The notes beneath the pieces are model-generated. The model saw only the letters and a list, made by a program, of their open reading frames with translations. It did no database searches and had not been told where the DNA came from. A stretch of DNA of 64,000 bases from an uncultured Gammaproteobacteria bacterium. Lineage in GTDB: Bacteria > Pseudomonadota > Gammaproteobacteria > Pseudomonadales > Porticoccaceae. Shown here piece after piece: positions 63,878-64,000 of the stretch. Each line of letters opens with the position of its first letter. Position 1 is the first letter of the stretch. A program made the position numbers and the translations under genes. Location of the stretch: NCBI GenBank assembly GCA_913058345.1, contig CAJXQR010000006.1, forward strand, positions 62,001-126,000, read 5' to 3'.

Positions 63878-64000
63878 TTGGATCTCTCTAGTAACGATGA
63901 AGTTCGCGTGATGCTGGTTGATGATCACCCCCAGCGTGCAGCCATGGTCGAGCAGGCACTCAAAGTTTGTGGGTTTCATATTGTCGCAATGTTGACCAGC
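63878..64000 (+). CDS. Response regulator N-terminus, possibly ANTAR (NasT-like), 3'-truncated
   Basis: The window ends within this gene. The visible 41 residues form the start of a receiver domain: VMLVDDHPQRAAMVEQALKV, then CGFHIVAMLTS. The VDDxxxRAxxxxxAL pattern followed by G-F/Y-x-V-V/I-A is the usual beginning of NasT/AmiR-type ANTAR antiterminators, but the ANTAR domain itself would lie beyond the edge. Possible starts are TTG 63878, GTG 63908 and ATG 63911; AGGGTGG upstream favours the TTG. An RNA-binding antiterminator would fit the attenuator in front of the porin. Confidence 0.65.
   Translation, partial: MDLSSNDEVRVMLVDDHPQRAAMVEQALKVCGFHIVAMLTS

Noticed and set aside
1-64000. CRISPR arrays, tRNA or rRNA genes, insertion sequences, integrase or attachment sites
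   Set aside because: I looked for spaced direct repeats, cloverleaf-like sequences and transposase or recombinase motifs and saw none.

Overview
The window looks like a chromosomal segment of a Gram-negative gammaproteobacterium, probably marine. It encodes outer-membrane machinery (TamA/TamB, a porin ending in Phe), an RND efflux pump, a YqjD/YqjE-like operon, entericidin-like lipoproteins and a sigma-54 activator. The tandem short-chain dehydrogenases beside a luciferase-like monooxygenase would fit a Cellvibrionales/Spongiibacteraceae-type genome, but that placement is a guess. I saw no tRNA, rRNA, CRISPR array, transposase or phage structural gene.

Layout. 0-2.4 kb: the end of a hybrid histidine kinase coupled to a LuxR-type response regulator. 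2.5-8.1 kb (minus): a C4-dicarboxylate/amino-acid symporter, fumarase C and aconitase A. 8.4-22.4 kb: an envelope and osmotic-stress region of small genes (DUF4112, entericidin-like lipoprotein, CsbD, MscS, DUF1328, a cardiolipin-synthase-like enzyme, BON protein, YqjD/YqjE-like membrane proteins, PRC-barrel protein, DUF2254, MgtC). It also holds a proteasome-like Anbu peptidase with a transglutaminase and a sigma-54-dependent regulator. Three transcription units here (csbD, DUF1328, BON) have good GG-N10-GC sigma-54 promoters. The csbD promoter is preceded by eight perfectly phased 11-bp repeats that could be an activator-binding array.

22.7-31.9 kb (minus): a compact six-gene run PsiE, CPA2 antiporter, DUF432, MscS, TamA, TamB. 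32.4-39.2 kb: a divalent-cation group (CorA, MgtE with a stand-alone MgtE_N/CBS protein and an MscS-like membrane protein, CNNM/DUF21). The part from 33.6 to 37.8 kb appears GC-richer than its surroundings.

39.9-50.8 kb: the most distinctive locus. A second Anbu peptidase lies divergent from a five-gene operon of circularly permuted ATP-grasp, alpha-E, transglutaminase-DUF2126, an ATP-grasp/alpha-E fusion and a transglutaminase. This family association has been noted in comparative genomics (Anbu/COG2308/COG2307/COG1305) and predicted to make and cut an amide-linked product, but the product is unknown to me. With the Anbu-transglutaminase pair at 12.2 kb, the window carries two such modules.

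51.0-64.0 kb: an NSS transporter and a crotonase-fold protein, an RND pump with its lipoprotein adaptor, a hydrolase/flavin-monooxygenase pair, two paralogous SDRs, and a porin. The porin leader contains an intrinsic terminator and a mutually exclusive A1/G4 hexaloop hairpin like those bound by ANTAR antiterminators. The window ends inside a response regulator whose start resembles NasT/AmiR-type ANTAR proteins.
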